Shown in pieces: positions 25,119-32,931 of a stretch of DNA of 64,000 nt (positions are counted from its first letter, which is position 1; every line of letters starts with the position of its first letter). A program made the translations under genes and the position numbers. The stretch comes from Edaphobacter aggregans DSM 19364 (GTDB lineage: Bacteria > Acidobacteriota > Terriglobia > Terriglobales > Acidobacteriaceae): positions 310,087 to 374,086 of the forward strand of contig NZ_JQKI01000001.1 in assembly GCF_000745965.1 (NCBI RefSeq). The letters are read 5' to 3'. The notes beneath the pieces were generated by a model. It saw only the letters and a list, made by a program, of their open reading frames with translations, was not told where the DNA came from and searched no databases.

Positions 25119-25672
25119 GCATGCGTCTCTTCGTGGGTATCGCCCTGGCGCCCGCCGTCATCGACGAGCTCTCGCGCATGACTGCGAAGCTCCGCCACGC
25201 CGACGACGGACTGCGCTGGTCCGCCCCGGAGTCATGGCACATCACGCTGCAGTTCCTCGGCGCGAGTGATCGCAACGCGTATGAGTGCGTGATCGCCCGG
25301 CTCGGCGAGATTCATCTCCCGCCCTTCACCGTGCGCCTCGACGCTCCCGGCGTCTTCGAGCGCGCCGGAGTCTTCTTCGTGGGCGTGCATCCCTCGCCGG
25401 AGCTCACCGCGCTCGAGCGCCACGTCGTCGCAGCCACCACGCTCTGCGGCTTCACGCCCGAGACGCGGCCCTACCATCCGCACATCACTCTGGCGCGCAC
25501 AAAAGGAAGAAGCGGCAACAACGCACTTCGCGGCCTGAAGACAAGGCTGTCCTCAGCGCCCCGGTTCACGCCATCTTCTGTGGACGAATTTCTCCTCTAC
25601 GAGAGCAAACCCACCGCAACCGGCTCGGTCTACGAGGTTCGCGAGCGATTCAGGCTCTCATCTCCCACCTGA
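25115..25672 (+). CDS. thpR: RNA 2',3'-cyclic phosphodiesterase
   Basis: The 185-residue protein is a 2H phosphoesterase (ThpR, formerly 2'-5' RNA ligase). Both HxT motifs are present in WHITLQFLG (residues ~42-50) and YHPHITLAR (~120-128). It opens 2',3'-cyclic phosphates to 2'-phosphates. It overlaps the Nudix gene by 4 bp and is followed by a terminator. The start at the overlapping ATG is supported by MRLFVGIAL, the usual family beginning. Confidence 0.9.
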   Translation: MSMRLFVGIALAPAVIDELSRMTAKLRHADDGLRWSAPESWHITLQFLGASDRNAYECVIARLGEIHLPPFTVRLDAPGVFERAGVFFVGVHPSPELTALERHVVAATTLCGFTPETRPYHPHITLARTKGRSGNNALRGLKTRLSSAPRFTPSSVDEFLLYESKPTATGSVYEVRERFRLSSPT

Positions 25673-25705
25673 ACAACAGCACACGAGCACCTGAACAACA
25701 CGAGA

Positions 25706-25732
25706 AAGGCCCGGCGACGAGCGCCGGGCCTT
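25706..25732. terminator. Bidirectional terminator hairpin
   Basis: AAGGCCCGGC (25706-25715) pairs perfectly with GCCGGGCCTT (25723-25732) around a 7-base loop. It lies between thpR and the convergent four-helix-bundle gene and can serve both. Confidence 0.8.
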
Positions 25733-25755
25733 CTTCAACTCCTCTGTGATGCGGA

Positions 25756-26211
25756 CTATGCCGCGGTAGAATCGCGCATCGCCCTTACCTTGTCGTGCGA
25801 TTCGAGGATGTGCGTCTGTTGCTGGCGAAGCATGGACTGAATCGGTGCGGGAACATCCTTCATCCTGAGCACCTCTTCGTACGCCTTCTTGGCGGCGTCC
25901 TCGCCCTGCTCTGCCGTCTCCAGCAGCGTGTGATCGCTGCCTCCCATCTTCGCCTTCAGCTCGCCCCATGCGCGAAGGAGCGACCCTGACGTTGTGCCAC
26001 CTTCCGCCACCTTCTTGCCGGTTGCGGAGCTCAACGCGGACTCCAGCTCCGACGCAAACTTCCTGCGAGTCGCCGACTCCTCAATGAAGAACGACTTGGC
26101 GCGCGAATCCTTTAGCTGTTCGCCCAACGACTGAAACCCTTTCTCGCCGTCGTGGAGTACCTCAATCACGGTACGAACTGCCTTCTGCTCAAAAACCTGC
26201 TCAAAAGCCAT
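25756..26211 (-). CDS. Ferritin-like four-helix bundle protein, PA2169/DUF2383 type
   Basis: The 151-residue protein starts MAFEQVFEQKAVRTVIEVLHDGEKGF and continues as four predicted helices with acidic and histidine residues (for example the final segment QQQTHILESHDKVRAMRD). This pattern fits the DUF2383/PA2169 group of ferritin-like proteins found in stress regulons. ATG 26211 is chosen for its GAGGTG ribosome site; the longer frame upstream has no family similarity. It is on the same strand as the DUF892 protein 165 bp upstream, a frequent pairing, which suggests a shared stress response. Metal binding is inferred, not shown. Confidence 0.8.
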   Translation of the reverse strand: MAFEQVFEQKAVRTVIEVLHDGEKGFQSLGEQLKDSRAKSFFIEESATRRKFASELESALSSATGKKVAEGGTTSGSLLRAWGELKAKMGGSDHTLLETAEQGEDAAKKAYEEVLRMKDVPAPIQSMLRQQQTHILESHDKVRAMRDSTAA

Positions 26212-26376
26212 AAAACACCTCACTAGATAAGTGGGATGGCCGTTTTCTCTCAACGGTTGCGCCCGAACATGGTTGCCTGCGAAAGCGCAAAAGCCGCATA
26301 AAATGCGGCCTTTTCCCGGATTCCAAGGCCCAGCCATCTTCTTGAAAAGGTAAGACATGGCCTCGCGGCCTCGTCT

Positions 26377-26937
26377 TCAACGCGAGACGCGATGCGCGGA
26401 TCTCCTGGCGACGGTCTTCGTAGCGCGGCCAGCGGGCTCCGCCTCCTCCTCTTCGCCCTCGCTCGCGGCCTCTTCCAGCAGAGGCTCGGCCTGCGCCTGG
26501 ACCTTCTGCCCCGCCGCTTCTTCTTCCTCCAGCGACTCCGACAGCAGCGAGACAATCTCGTCCTGCCCCAGCGACTTCGCAACCGCAATCGCTGCCGTGT
26601 AGCCCGCGATCTCGTAGTGCTCCACCCTCAGAGCCGCGCCCGCGATGCAGACGTCCTTCGCGGCACCCTCTTCGTCGCTCTGCAATTGCGCCTCGCCCTC
26701 TTTCACCAGGCCCTCCATGCCCTTGCACACCTCGCCCGAAGGCTTCTTACCCAGCTGCTCGAAGATATGTTTCAGCCGGTCTACCTGCCCCCTGGTCTCT
26801 TCCAGATGCGTTGTGATCAGGTCCTTCAGCTTCGGGCTCGACACGCCCTTCGCCATCTTGGGAAGCGCCTTTACCAGTTGATTCTCGGCGCTATACAAAT
26901 CTCTCAGCTCGTCCACCAGAACAGTTTGCAGACTCAT
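26377..26937 (-). CDS. YciE/YciF-type ferritin-like protein (DUF892)
   Basis: The first 160 residues match the DUF892 family: TVLVDELRDLYSAENQLVKALPKMAKGV, HLEETRGQVDRLKHIFEQLG, and a late ALRVEHYEIAGYTAAIAVAK with the Glu and His of a di-metal site. The last ~30 residues form a low-complexity Glu-rich then Arg-rich tail, unusual for the family. ATG 26937 has GAGGAG upstream. The long open frame further upstream is not coding. The role is probably protection under osmotic or oxidative stress. Confidence 0.88.
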   Translation of the reverse strand: MSLQTVLVDELRDLYSAENQLVKALPKMAKGVSSPKLKDLITTHLEETRGQVDRLKHIFEQLGKKPSGEVCKGMEGLVKEGEAQLQSDEEGAAKDVCIAGAALRVEHYEIAGYTAAIAVAKSLGQDEIVSLLSESLEEEEAAGQKVQAQAEPLLEEAASEGEEEEAEPAGRATKTVARRSAHRVSR

Positions 26938-27125
26938 CGCAGTTATCTCCTCTATGTCTCTGTCGCGTGCGTTCTCCCTTCTTTCGCGGGGTGAATGATA
27001 GGAGGCAAATCGCCGCGCTGCGGTTGGCCGCCCGCGCATCGTCGAGCGAAATTCGGCGGTAGAAAGCGCACGAAGCGAGGCCCGGCTTATCGACCGGCCT
27101 TTCTGGGTTTTGACATTACAGATGC

Positions 27126-27588
27126 CTAGGCCAGCGGGCGGTTCAACTCCGTGCGCCACTCCTCCGGCCGCGCGCTCGACTCCGAACCAACAAGATAGCG
27201 CTCCCACAGATCCTCGCGAGTCTCCAGCTTGTTCGCCTCGATCCACACAATGAACTCGCCCCACGCCGCCGGAAGCCCTGTGTAGTCGCCGCTGTACACC
27301 GAGCGCACCACCGTTGCCGGCGGGAGCGAGCCCATCTCCACGCGCCCCTCCGGCCTCACGTCCTCGTTCACCGGAAAGCATATGCGATAGTCGAAGGTCG
27401 CCGTGGGGCGACGAAGGTGATGCGTAAACCACGGCCCCGTCGGCGCAACCCCCTGAGCCTTCAGCGCCGCAGTCAGCTCAGCGAGCCCAGCGTGCATGGC
27501 CTCTGCGATCTCCGCACGCGGAACCGTGACGTGGATGAACGCGAACTTCTGACCAGTTGCTTGGAACGATCTCCGGTGTCGTGATCAC
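27126..27588 (-). pseudogene. GyrI-like ligand-binding domain protein, frameshifted near its N-terminus
   Basis: The main frame (124 residues visible from an internal ATG) resembles the GyrI/effector-binding fold: TGPWFTHHLRRPTATFDYRI followed by CFPVNEDV, and PPATVVRSVYSGDYTGLPAAW. The natural start is GTG 27588 with GGAGGA upstream, reading (M)ITTPEIV; the expected continuation QATGQKFAFIHVTVPRAEIA is one base out of frame. Deleting one base of the pair at 27563-27564 would restore a ~153-residue protein. This may be decay or a single-base assembly error. If intact the protein would bind small ligands. Confidence 0.72.
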
Positions 27589-27641
27589 AAGTCCTCCGTG
27601 GTTGTTTGATCTGGAAATTAGCATTCCCGTCGGGAAAAGAC

Positions 27642-27668
27642 AAAGGCTCGGCTGGATGCTGAGCCTTT
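27642..27668. terminator. Isolated terminator-like hairpin
   Basis: AAAGGCTCGGC and GCTGAGCCTTT form an 11-bp stem with one G-T pair around TGGAT, followed on the plus strand by CGTTTT. No plus-strand gene precedes it, so it may be a relic of a lost gene. The rest of 27589-27938 holds no recognisable gene; a plus-strand reading ending in NEDDEYFDLLPNI (stop near 27928) could be the tail of one. Confidence 0.5.
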
Positions 27669-27938
27669 CGTTTTGGGCTGAAACTTGGTGGCCTGCTGCT
27701 AGAAGGAATATGTAATTTATTCAGCTCTTCCGCAATTGCTACGCTGACGTTTCAGAGATGTCCCCACACAGAGCCTATGCGAACTAAGACCGATCGCGAC
27801 AGAGGAAGACCTATTGGTCCCTAGTCGGCAGCGATGAAGAGTTTGTGGAGTCGGAGAAGCTGTTGGGCAAGGGCGAGGGCGGAAAGAACGAGGACGACGA
27901 ATACTTCGACCTGCTGCCCAATATCTAGCGAGGTGCGG

Positions 27939-28572
27939 ATGGCAGGTGAGCGATTGGCGGTCGAGGAGCAGGCGCGGCATGTTCTGGAACTGGTGGAGCG
28001 GCTGCGGTTGACGTGGCTGTTGGACCATCTGCCGGCGCGCCTGGTGTGGTCGGCGTATATGTTCCTCAACGGGTTCATGACGATCGCTCTGCTTGCCCTG
28101 TTGAGCGTGGCGACGAGGACACCGTTTGTCTTTCCATCACTGGGGCCGACAGCTTATCTGTTCTTCTTTACACCGCTGGGGGAGTCGTCGAGCCCACGGA
28201 ATGCTGTACTTGGACACACGATCGGTCTGGTCTGCGGATACGGGGCATACATCGTGACTGGGTCACACGGCTTCGGAGGGAGCGCGCTCCAGCAAGCCCA
28301 CTGGCCGGAGGTCCTGGCAGCTGCACTGTCGCTGGCGTCAACGGGAGCACTGATGGTGTTCTACGGGTAAGCCATCCGCCGGCGGGAGCAACGACTATGA
28401 TTGTGTCGCTCGGGATTCTCGCGAAGGTGGAGTGTATCTAGTGGTGATTGAAGTAGCAGTGGTTCTGCTGACCGTGCAGGCGTTTGTTATTAATCGGCTG
28501 GCAGGGCTGAGGTATCCGATATGGGCGAACAAGGTTGTGGGAGAACCCCTCAAACCGCGTGATTCACTCTGA
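27939..28572 (+). pseudogene. HPP-family integral membrane protein, multiple frameshifts
   Basis: The first segment (MAGERLAVEEQARHVLELVE...LGPTAYLFFFTPLGESSSPR, then NAVLGHTIGLVCGYGAY...) matches HPP-family membrane proteins. The frame breaks near 28357-28366, after which the family's HPPAGATTMIVSLGILAK appears in a second frame. Near 28425-28440 it breaks again, and LVVIEVAVVLLTVQAFVINR followed by LAGLRYPIWA appears in a third, ending at 28572. Two independent indels make this a decayed gene, not a sequencing slip. Some HPP proteins transport nitrite, but the role here is unknown. Confidence 0.85.
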
Positions 28573-28791
28573 GGTCGCGAATAACCTCGCTCTGTCACCT
28601 CAGCCGGTATGTGACGACAGCCTCCGGGCGAAGTCGAGGAAGACGAGTGCGGCGATGGCCGCATATCTGGAAAAGGTAATTTCTTGCAAAATCCGGGAGA
28701 TCAATGCAGGGACTAGACTAGACCTTTCGTTTTAGGTACCGGGAAGTGCCGACCCGGCACCCGGCGATCAATTCCGCAAAGGCCATATTGA

Positions 28792-28815
28792 TATAGGGAA
28801 TGTACTTTCCCTATA
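28792..28815. promoter_or_regulatory. TetR operator upstream of its own gene
   Basis: TATAGGGAA (28792-28800) and TTCCCTATA (28807-28815) are perfect 9-base arms around TGTACT. The site ends 8 bases before the tetR ATG, so binding would block initiation. The same GGGAA-N6-TTCCC layout recurs at 29454-29473. Confidence 0.82.
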
Positions 28816-28823
28816 ATAGCTGG

Positions 28824-29438
28824 ATGGCAGCATCTTCATCCACAGCATCCAGGGACCGGGGTCGTCCACGCGAGTTCGACATGAAAACAGCGCTCGCCAA
28901 GTCTGTGCGCGTCTTTCGCGAACGGGGTTACCATGCGACCTCGATTGCCAATCTGACGGAGGCCATGGAACTAGCCTCAGGCAGTGTTTACAAAGCATTC
29001 AAGGATAAACGTGCGGTTTTTCTGGCCGCTTTCGATCACGAAGCGACGATGCGTTGGGAAAAATTGCGGCCGATCATCAGTGCGGCCAAGTCCGGCCGGG
29101 ATCGCATACACGCTGCGTTGATCTTTTGTGCCGAATCTTCGCATGGCATAGAAGGCAAACGAGGATGCCTTATCGTCGGCACAGCAGCGGAATTGGCCAC
29201 CTTCGACAGCGAGATCGCGCAGCGGGTGACAGCGGCGCTTCACAGGCAGGAAATGCTCCTGGTCGACTTAATTCGTCAGGGTCAGGCAGACGGTTCCATC
29301 CCGGCCACCATTGACAGCAACGCGACAGCTCGCCTGATGCTATGCCTGCTGCAGGGCATGCGAGTTGCCGGAAAGACCGGACGGAGTCGCGCCGATATGA
29401 CGGCAGTAGCCGATGCCGCGATGAAGTTACTGAGCTAA
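28824..29438 (+). CDS. TetR/AcrR-family transcriptional regulator
   Basis: The 204-residue protein has the N-terminal helix-turn-helix GRPREFDMKTALAKSVRVFR...YHATSIANLTEAMELASGSVYKAF and a C-terminal ligand domain with CLIVGTAAELATFD, as in the YxaF/AcuR-like subgroup that responds to organic compounds. ATG 28824 gives the standard N-terminus; the earlier ATG at 28800 is inside the operator. A palindrome overlaps its promoter and the same palindrome precedes the next gene, so it very probably represses itself and the cupin. Confidence 0.92.
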   Translation: MAASSSTASRDRGRPREFDMKTALAKSVRVFRERGYHATSIANLTEAMELASGSVYKAFKDKRAVFLAAFDHEATMRWEKLRPIISAAKSGRDRIHAALIFCAESSHGIEGKRGCLIVGTAAELATFDSEIAQRVTAALHRQEMLLVDLIRQGQADGSIPATIDSNATARLMLCLLQGMRVAGKTGRSRADMTAVADAAMKLLS

Positions 29439-29453
29439 AAATTTTTAGCGAAT

Positions 29454-29473
29454 TAGGGAATAGACATTCCCTT
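29454..29473. promoter_or_regulatory. Second TetR operator, upstream of the cupin gene
   Basis: AGGGAA (29455-29460) and TTCCCT (29467-29472) with a 6-base spacer TAGACA reproduce the geometry of the operator at 28792-28815. It lies 73 bp before the cupin start, in promoter position. Confidence 0.8.
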
Positions 29474-29546
29474 AACAGGGTTAAACCTACGTCGCATTTA
29501 AGCGATGGATTTAGCCAATCAACATACCGTGGAAAAGGAAGTACAC

Positions 29547-30053
29547 ATGCCAGAAGTTCAAGCCCTCATTCAAAAAGCCCCGTCCATCAAACATCAGCCA
29601 CTATCCAAACGCTATTACTTCGATGTCGGCTTGGGTTCCGTATGCTTAACGGGAGCAGACACTGGAGGAGCATACTGCCTCCTGGAGGTAAGTCTCGCGC
29701 CGGGCATAGGTGTGCCTCGCCACATCCATACGCGTGAAGATGAAACGTACTATGTAACCTCGGGAGAGTTGGAGGTCATCGTCGGAGAAGAGGTTTTTGT
29801 TCTCAAGGCAGGTGATACTCTTATGGCCCCGCGCGACATCCCTCACGAACTACGTAATTCTGGCAATGTCACGAATCACTATCTCCTCGTATTTTCGCCC
29901 TCCGGGTTCGAGGAATTTGTGATGGCGACGGCTCTTCCCGCACCGGACAATGCGGTTGCTCCAACCGAACGGCAACTTCACGTTGAGGACCCTGCGATTG
30001 CCATTCAGAATGTCCATCGACTCGCCACCGACTATGGAATTATTTTCTGCTGA
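29547..30053 (+). CDS. Cupin-domain protein under TetR control
   Basis: The 168-residue protein is a single cupin barrel: motif 1 PRHIHTREDETYYVTSGELEV (His/His/Glu metal ligands) and motif 2 AGDTLMAPRDIPHELRNSG (His). The family includes quercetin dioxygenases and small-molecule-modifying enzymes. ATG 29547 is chosen because AAAAGGAAG lies upstream. It follows the tetR gene and carries the same operator, so it is probably induced by the compound that the TetR protein binds. Substrate unknown. Confidence 0.87.
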   Translation: MPEVQALIQKAPSIKHQPLSKRYYFDVGLGSVCLTGADTGGAYCLLEVSLAPGIGVPRHIHTREDETYYVTSGELEVIVGEEVFVLKAGDTLMAPRDIPHELRNSGNVTNHYLLVFSPSGFEEFVMATALPAPDNAVAPTERQLHVEDPAIAIQNVHRLATDYGIIFC

Positions 30054-30126
30054 TTGATAGATCATGCAAATGCCAGCCCTACAGATTCGCCCGGTCGTCC
30101 CAATTTAGCCATGGAAGACAGAGCGA

Positions 30127-30157
30127 GGAGGGAAGGCTATAAACCAGCCTTCCCTCC
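30127..30157 (+). terminator. Hairpin downstream of the cupin gene
   Basis: GGAGGGAAGGCT (30127-30138) and AGCCTTCCCTCC (30146-30157) pair perfectly. No T-run follows, so it may work as a weak terminator or an mRNA 3' stabiliser. The 342 bp between cupin and dnaN hold only this and the next hairpin. Confidence 0.55.
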
Positions 30158-30326
30158 GAGGGTACCTGCGTTCGCGAAGAAGGCGAACACCTCTTCTCTG
30201 GGCCGGGGGATGAACAGCGTCGTAGGTGGTAGGGCATGTCGCCTCACGCCGCTTCTGTACCGCGTTTTGCGCGATTACTAACCCACGCCATGAGACTGCA
30301 TGAAATGGATATGCAGCGTTATAACT

Positions 30327-30370
30327 AAATCAACCATAACTTGGCCAGATGGCCAAATTATGGTTGATTT
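30327..30370. repeat. Long near-perfect hairpin between convergent cupin and dnaN
   Basis: AAATCAACCATAACTTGGCC (30327-30346) and GGCCAAATTATGGTTGATTT (30351-30370) form a 20-bp stem with one mismatch and a 4-base loop. It is AT-rich compared with its surroundings. It sits 25 bp beyond the dnaN stop and may terminate dnaN, although no clear T-run follows. Confidence 0.75.
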
Positions 30371-30394
30371 TGCACTTCGCCGTGCGCGCAGCAC

Positions 30395-31582
30395 TCATAT
30401 TCTCATCGGCATCAGGATGTAGCGGTACTTCACATCTTCGTTGCCGTCCTCGGGACGCATCTGCCCAGCCGACTGCGCGTCCTTGAACTCCAGCCGAACC
30501 TCGCCCGTGTTCCCAATCGCCTTCAGGAAGTCCAGCAGGTACTGGCTATTGAACCCGACCACCAGAGGATCGTAGTTGTACGGCGTCTCGATCGAGTCCT
30601 CCGACTCGCCCGCGTCCGTTGACGACGACGACAGCTTCAGCTCGTTCTGCTCCAGACGAATCTTGATCGCGCCCGAGCGCTCATCCGCAAACTGTGCCAC
30701 GCGCTGGATCGAACCCATCAGATCCTCCGAGCGCACGATCACAAACTTGTTGTTGTCGCGTGGAAGCACGGCCTCGTAGTTCGGGAACTGCCCCGTAAGC
30801 TTGCGGCTGGTCAGTACGCGTCCGCCCACGCGGAAGAACAGCGTCTGGTCGTCGTCCGCGAAGTCCAGCGTCTCCGCGTCCGTATTCGCCAGCAGGCCCG
30901 AGAGCTCGCCCAGCGCCTTGCGCGGAATCAGCGTCTTCTTCTCGCCCTGCACGCCGTCCAGCTGCTCGCCCATCTTCTCGATGTGCGCCAGGCGATGGCC
31001 GTCGGTCGCCACCATCGCCATCGACTCGGCCTTCAGCACCAGCAGCGCGCCGTTCAACGTGTAGCGGCTCTCTTCGTTCGAGATCGCGAAGATCGTCTTC
31101 AAGACCATGTTCTTCAGCGACGACACCTGAATCTTCACCGCGCCGGCGGCCGGAAACTCTGGCACCTGCGGGAAGTTCGCCCGCGCCATGCCGACCATCT
31201 TCGTATTCGACCGGCCTGCGCGAATCTGCACCCAGTGGTTGTCCATCAGCTTGATGGAGATGTCGCCCTCGGGCAGCAGCTTGATGTAGTCGTACAGCTT
31301 GCGCGCCGGAATCGTGCACGCTCCGGCCTTCTTCACCTTCGCCGTGCAGCTGGTGCGCAGCGACTGATCGAGGTCCGTCGCCGTGATCGTCAGCTTGCCG
31401 TCTTCGGTCGCCTCGAAGAGAAAGTTCGAAAGGATCGGGATCGTCGTCTTGCGCTCGACGACGGACTGCGCCGCCGTCAGCTCACGCAGAAGCTCCGCAC
31501 GCGAGACGCTGATCTCGAGGTTGCCCGTAGGCGCTGCGTTTGCGGTCATCTCGGAATCGTGGGTAGCGGTCGTCACAGTCAC
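30395..31582 (-). CDS. dnaN: DNA polymerase III beta subunit (sliding clamp)
   Basis: The 395-residue protein forms the ring that tethers the replicative polymerase to DNA. It shows three repeated clamp domains; recognisable segments are FLFEATEDGKLTITATDLD, VATDGHRLAHI and the usual C-terminal YRYILMPMRI. The first ~18 residues (MTVTTATHDSEMTANAAP) are an extra extension; ATG at M12 is an alternative start. dnaA is encoded 6 kb away on the same strand in the ancestral order dnaA-dnaN, so the pair has been separated by inserted genes. Identification is certain. Confidence 0.96.
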   Translation of the reverse strand: MTVTTATHDSEMTANAAPTGNLEISVSRAELLRELTAAQSVVERKTTIPILSNFLFEATEDGKLTITATDLDQSLRTSCTAKVKKAGACTIPARKLYDYIKLLPEGDISIKLMDNHWVQIRAGRSNTKMVGMARANFPQVPEFPAAGAVKIQVSSLKNMVLKTIFAISNEESRYTLNGALLVLKAESMAMVATDGHRLAHIEKMGEQLDGVQGEKKTLIPRKALGELSGLLANTDAETLDFADDDQTLFFRVGGRVLTSRKLTGQFPNYEAVLPRDNNKFVIVRSEDLMGSIQRVAQFADERSGAIKIRLEQNELKLSSSSTDAGESEDSIETPYNYDPLVVGFNSQYLLDFLKAIGNTGEVRLEFKDAQSAGQMRPEDGNEDVKYRYILMPMRI

Positions 31583-32262
31583 TCTCTCCCGTCGCTGGCT
31601 CGAAAAAGCCTAAGGTCGACTCTATTTGGTTTCGCTGCTGGCCAAACTGTACACCGAATCCGGGCTGCCATGCACTCGGAAGCAGTGTCGGGCCGGGGTG
31701 CATCTGCCGCCCCTGCCTGATTCTAGGGCGTTGTCCGCACGCCGCGCGACACAATTCTTTGTGGAAACCTCGCCGTTTGTGTTGACTGCACAGCAGTTCA
31801 GGTGGGGGCACGAAATACACAAAGCCAGGCCAGCCACGAAAGCCCCGGGGCGAAGCGAAACAAAGGCGGGGCGCGAGAGGCTTCTAAGAAGAAAGAATGA
31901 TTTAAAGACAAATACTCGTAGCCGTAATCGTTGGCTGCTGAAAAGTGGATAACTATCCTATCCTCTTTGCCATCATCGACTTCCACTCGTGTCCTGTTTT
32001 AGAAAACCCGTCCCCGCAAAAAGCAAGACGCGGAAGAGCTGTTCACAACTCCCCGCTCCGTCCCGCGTTATCCCACTTCTTCACAGCCCACCCCGCCTCA
32101 TCGCTGAGAAGACTCACGCCACTTCGTGGGAATAGCCGCCAAATAAAACCGAATCAGCCACTTGACCGCCCCTCTTTTTTCACACCTTCCGCCAGCGGCG
32201 GAGGATAATCAGTCCCGAATCTGAAACCGCCCAGAAGACCGGTCGGGAAGGAGGACACGCTC
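31583..32262. other. Gene-free region upstream of dnaN; candidate replication origin
   Basis: This 680-bp divergent intergenic region is locally AT-rich (around 31890-31935). It holds several DnaA-box-like sites relative to TTWTNCACA/TTATCCACA: AGTGGATAA at 31944-31952 (complement of TTATCCACT), TTTTTCACA at 32176-32184, TTCTTCACA at 32077-32085 and TGTGGAAAC at 31760-31768. Being next to dnaN in a dnaA-dnaN neighbourhood supports an origin, but no tight cluster of perfect boxes is visible. Confidence 0.35.
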
Positions 32263-32904
32263 ATGCACATCGCCATCTTCGGTGCCAGCGGAGCCACCGG
32301 CCGTCTCCTCACCGACCACTCGCTTGAGGCTGGCCACACCGTAACCGCGCTCGTCCGCTCGCCGGCATCCTTCCCCTTCCGCGATCGCGTTACCGTCGTC
32401 CAGGGCAACGCCTTCGATCCCGCCGCTGTCGCGCTCACCGTAGATGGCGCCCAGGTCGTCTTCTCCGCGCTTGGTGCGAAATCCCCCCTCCGCAACGAGA
32501 ACGTTCTGCCCCGCGCCGTGCCGCTCATCATCGAAGCGATGCGACATGCCGGCGTCCGCCGCATCATCGTCCTCGGGGCCGCGGGCGCCCGCCCCGACGC
32601 CCTCCGCAATCAGCCGGCCTGGCGCCGCTGGGTTATCCAGAGCCTCATCTTCAACACCGTGCTCAAATGGCCCATCCACGATCAGATCGTGCAGCTCAAC
32701 CTGCTCTCCGCCAGCGGCCTCGACTGGACCATGGTCCTGCCCCCCAGGCTCACCAACGGTCCCGCGCACGGCATCTGTCGCATCGACGCCGACGCCCTGC
32801 CCCGCCTCGGCTCCAGCATCTCCCGCAGCGACGTCGCCGACTTCATGTTCCAGCAGATCGCCAACTCCGAGTGGATCGGAAAGAGCGTGTACCTCAGCGA
32901 CTGA
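32263..32904 (+). CDS. NAD(P)-binding atypical short-chain dehydrogenase
   Basis: The 213-residue protein begins MHIAIFGASGATGRLLTDHS, with the GxxGxxG nucleotide motif of the NAD(P)H-binding (NmrA/atypical SDR, biliverdin reductase-like) group. VVFSALGAKSP, RRIIVLGAAGA and ISRSDVADFM follow the family order. Such proteins act as reductases or redox sensors in the cytoplasm. GGAAGGAGG lies just upstream. It is monocistronic, divergent from dnaN. Confidence 0.87.
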   Translation: MHIAIFGASGATGRLLTDHSLEAGHTVTALVRSPASFPFRDRVTVVQGNAFDPAAVALTVDGAQVVFSALGAKSPLRNENVLPRAVPLIIEAMRHAGVRRIIVLGAAGARPDALRNQPAWRRWVIQSLIFNTVLKWPIHDQIVQLNLLSASGLDWTMVLPPRLTNGPAHGICRIDADALPRLGSSISRSDVADFMFQQIANSEWIGKSVYLSD

Positions 32905-32931
32905 GCCTCTGATTTCTGACGCTCCGGACGT

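Noticed and set aside
27717-28078. Minus-strand frames opposite the HPP region
   Set aside because: No similarity to any family and the opposite strand shows clear HPP-family segments.
30054-30281. Small frame after the cupin gene
   Set aside because: It runs through a perfect hairpin and lacks a ribosome site.
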